Below are positions 5,938 to 7,353 of a stretch of DNA of 7,353 bases, one piece after another. Each line of letters begins with the position of its first letter. Within the stretch, counting starts at the first letter, position 1. The position numbers and the translations under genes are program-made. Source of the DNA: Anaerolineales bacterium. Its GTDB lineage: Bacteria; Chloroflexota; Anaerolineae; Anaerolineales; DRMV01. The stretch is taken from contig WGAK01000161.1 of assembly GCA_015494815.1 (NCBI GenBank), positions 1-7,353 on the forward strand. Reading direction: 5' to 3'. Below the pieces are notes generated by a model. It saw nothing but the letters and a program-made list of their open reading frames with translations. It made no database searches and was not told the DNA's origin.

Positions 5938-6936
5938 TTGGACGCACAAACGGTGGTTTTGGATATTCGTGACCTGCGCACCGAATTCGTCACCGAAGAA
6001 GGCATCGTCCACGCGGTCAACGGCATTTCGTACCAGTTGCACCAGGGCCAGACCATTGGTGTGGTGGGCGAAAGCGGCTCGGGCAAAAGCGTGTCCATGC
6101 TGTCGGTGCTGCGTCTCCTCCCCTCTCCGCCCGCGCGCATTGTGGGCGGAGAGGTCTGGTTTAAAGGCCAAAATCTGCTCGCCTTGCCCGAATCGGAGAT
6201 GCGACACATCCGGGGCAAGGAAATCGCCATGATTTTCCAGGACCCCATGACTTCGTTGAATCCGGTGCTGAGCATCGGGTTCCAAATCATGGAGCCCCTG
6301 ATGCTGCACCTGCGCATGGGCAAGAAAGAGGCCCGCGAGCGAGCCGTCGAATTGCTGCACATGGTGGGCATCCCTGAGCCTCACAAGCGGGTGGACGATT
6401 ACCCGCACCAGTTCTCGGGCGGCATGCGTCAGCGGGCCATGATTGCCATGGCCCTGGCCTGTCAGCCCACGGTGCTCATCGCAGATGAGCCCACCACGGC
6501 CCTGGATGTGACCATTCAGGCCCAGATTGTGGATTTGGTCAAACGCCTGCGCGACGAAATCGGCATGGCGTTGATTTGGATTACCCACGACCTGGGCGTG
6601 GTGGCCGGGCTGGCCGACCGGGTCATCGTGATGTACGCGGGTCTGATTATGGAAGACGCGCCCGTGGACGAACTCTACGAGCGGCCTCAGCATCCCTACA
6701 CCCGCGCGCTGTTGCGCTCGTTGCCGCGCATGGATGCGGAGGCCGGGCAGCCCCTGGAGGTCATCGAAGGGCTACCGCCCGACTTGCTGGAGATGCCTGC
6801 GGGTTGCCCCTTCGCACCGCGGTGCCCCTTCGTGCGCGACCAGTGCCGAACCGAACGACCGCCGTTGTTGGAAATCCAGCCGGGTCATCGGGTGGCCTGC
6901 TGGGTGGACATGGAGACCGGAGCGTTGCGATCATGA
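5938..6936 (+). CDS. Peptide ABC transporter ATP-binding protein, OppD/DppD type
   Basis: This 332-residue ATPase powers uptake of di- or oligopeptides (or nickel or other solutes in some relatives) through a membrane permease pair, working with the OppF-type partner encoded next. Motifs: Walker A GESGSGKS (44-51), Q-loop FQDPMTSLNP with Gln101, signature FSGGMRQR (159-166), Walker B VLIADEP with Glu184, D-loop ALD (188-190), H-loop His217. The C-terminal oligopeptide-transporter domain begins near HPYTRALLRSLP (252-263) and holds Cys290, Cys296, Cys303 and Cys321, the four-cysteine pattern reported to bind an iron-sulfur cluster in DppD-type proteins. Start TTG 5938 is set by AAGGAG and promoter position. 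The stop overlaps the next gene by 4 bp (ATGA). Permeases and binding protein are not in the window; substrate unknown. Confidence 0.95.
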   Translation: MDAQTVVLDIRDLRTEFVTEEGIVHAVNGISYQLHQGQTIGVVGESGSGKSVSMLSVLRLLPSPPARIVGGEVWFKGQNLLALPESEMRHIRGKEIAMIFQDPMTSLNPVLSIGFQIMEPLMLHLRMGKKEARERAVELLHMVGIPEPHKRVDDYPHQFSGGMRQRAMIAMALACQPTVLIADEPTTALDVTIQAQIVDLVKRLRDEIGMALIWITHDLGVVAGLADRVIVMYAGLIMEDAPVDELYERPQHPYTRALLRSLPRMDAEAGQPLEVIEGLPPDLLEMPAGCPFAPRCPFVRDQCRTERPPLLEIQPGHRVACWVDMETGALRS

Positions 6937-7353
6937 CCCAGTCTGCTGCGTCTTCTGCCTCGAGCCAACCGCTTTTGCGGGTCGAAGCGTTGGTCAAGCA
7001 CTTCCCCATCCGCCGCGGCATTATTATTCAGCGCCAGGTGGGTGCGGTGCGGGCCGTGGACGGCGTCTCGTTTCAGGTGCAGCCGGGCGAGACCCTGGGG
7101 CTGGTGGGGGAAAGCGGTTGCGGCAAGTCCACCTTGGGGCGCACCATCGTGCGCCTGTACAAGCCCACCCGAGGGCGTATCTTCTTGTGGGTGCAAGAGA
7201 ATGGCGCCGGCCGTGAGGTTGAGTTGACCCATCTCAAGGGCGCGGAATTGCGGCGTATTCGGCGGCACATCCAGATGGTGTTCCAGGACCCTTACGCCTC
7301 GCTCAACCCCCGCATGAGCGTGGGGCAGATTATCGCGGAGCCGTTGCTGGTGC
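6933..7353 (+). CDS. Peptide ABC transporter ATP-binding protein, OppF/DppF type, 3' end outside the window
   Basis: Reading is open from ATG 6933 to the window end, giving 140 residues. After a Ser/Ala-rich start comes LLRVEALVKHFPIRRG (14-29), typical of OppF/DppF; then AVRAVDGVSF, Walker A GESGCGKS (59-66) and the Q-loop VFQDPYASLNPRMSVGQIIAEPL with Gln118. The DPYASLNP wording is that of OppF/DppF rather than OppD, so this is the second half of the ATPase heterodimer. The signature, Walker B and C-terminal domain lie beyond the window. The start overlaps the stop of the upstream ATPase (ATGA), and GGAG at 6919-6922 stands 10 nt before it, so the pair is translationally coupled under one promoter. 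Confidence 0.94.
   Translation, partial: MTQSAASSASSQPLLRVEALVKHFPIRRGIIIQRQVGAVRAVDGVSFQVQPGETLGLVGESGCGKSTLGRTIVRLYKPTRGRIFLWVQENGAGREVELTHLKGAELRRIRRHIQMVFQDPYASLNPRMSVGQIIAEPLLV

Noticed and set aside
5647..6693. 348-codon open frame on the minus strand
   Set aside because: Mostly antisense to the OppD-type gene. Only its last part, outside that gene, looks at all protein-like and is listed separately as a fragment.

Overview
The window is about 7.35 kb of GC-rich bacterial chromosome, densely packed with ordinary genes. The gene set and the protein style (recA-recX-rny cluster, GtrB/DPM1-like glycosyltransferase ending in DKPTYVVRE, PAP2 phosphatase with a long membrane tail) suggest a member of the Chloroflexota, perhaps Anaerolineae. 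This is inferred from family resemblance; no rRNA or other marker is present to prove it. There is no tRNA, rRNA, CRISPR array, transposase or phage gene.

Layout. (1) 2-1878, plus strand: a membrane PAP2-family phosphatase, cut by the window start, overlaps a membrane-anchored family 2 glycosyltransferase (TGATG junction, strong AGGAGG). This looks like a small polyprenyl-phosphate or lipid glycosylation unit. (2) 1879-1926: a short convergent gap with a 9-bp stem that can serve both strands. (3) 5405-1927, minus strand: a recA-recX-rny operon. A near-consensus sigma-70 promoter has a GTAC-N4-GTAC palindrome of the LexA-box type over its -10. RecA is followed by a structured 185-nt spacer ending in an intrinsic terminator, then by recX, which overlaps rny (ribonuclease Y) by 4 bp. 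RecX and RNase Y may therefore depend on read-through from an SOS-type promoter. (4) 5406-5878: about 470 bp of intergenic DNA with no convincing gene. It holds a 20-bp inverted repeat (19/20) 318 bp apart, a run of three hairpins, and one coding-like fragment; I read it as a repeat element of the non-autonomous kind. (5) 5879-7353, plus strand: a textbook TTGACA-17-TATACT promoter, then an OppD/DppD-type peptide ABC ATPase with TTG start, overlapping by 4 bp (ATGA) an OppF/DppF-type ATPase cut by the window end.

I found no clear new biological system. The points most worth checking are the candidate LexA box and the inclusion of rny in a potentially damage-regulated operon, the possible attenuator between recA and recX, and the inverted-repeat element between the divergent promoters.
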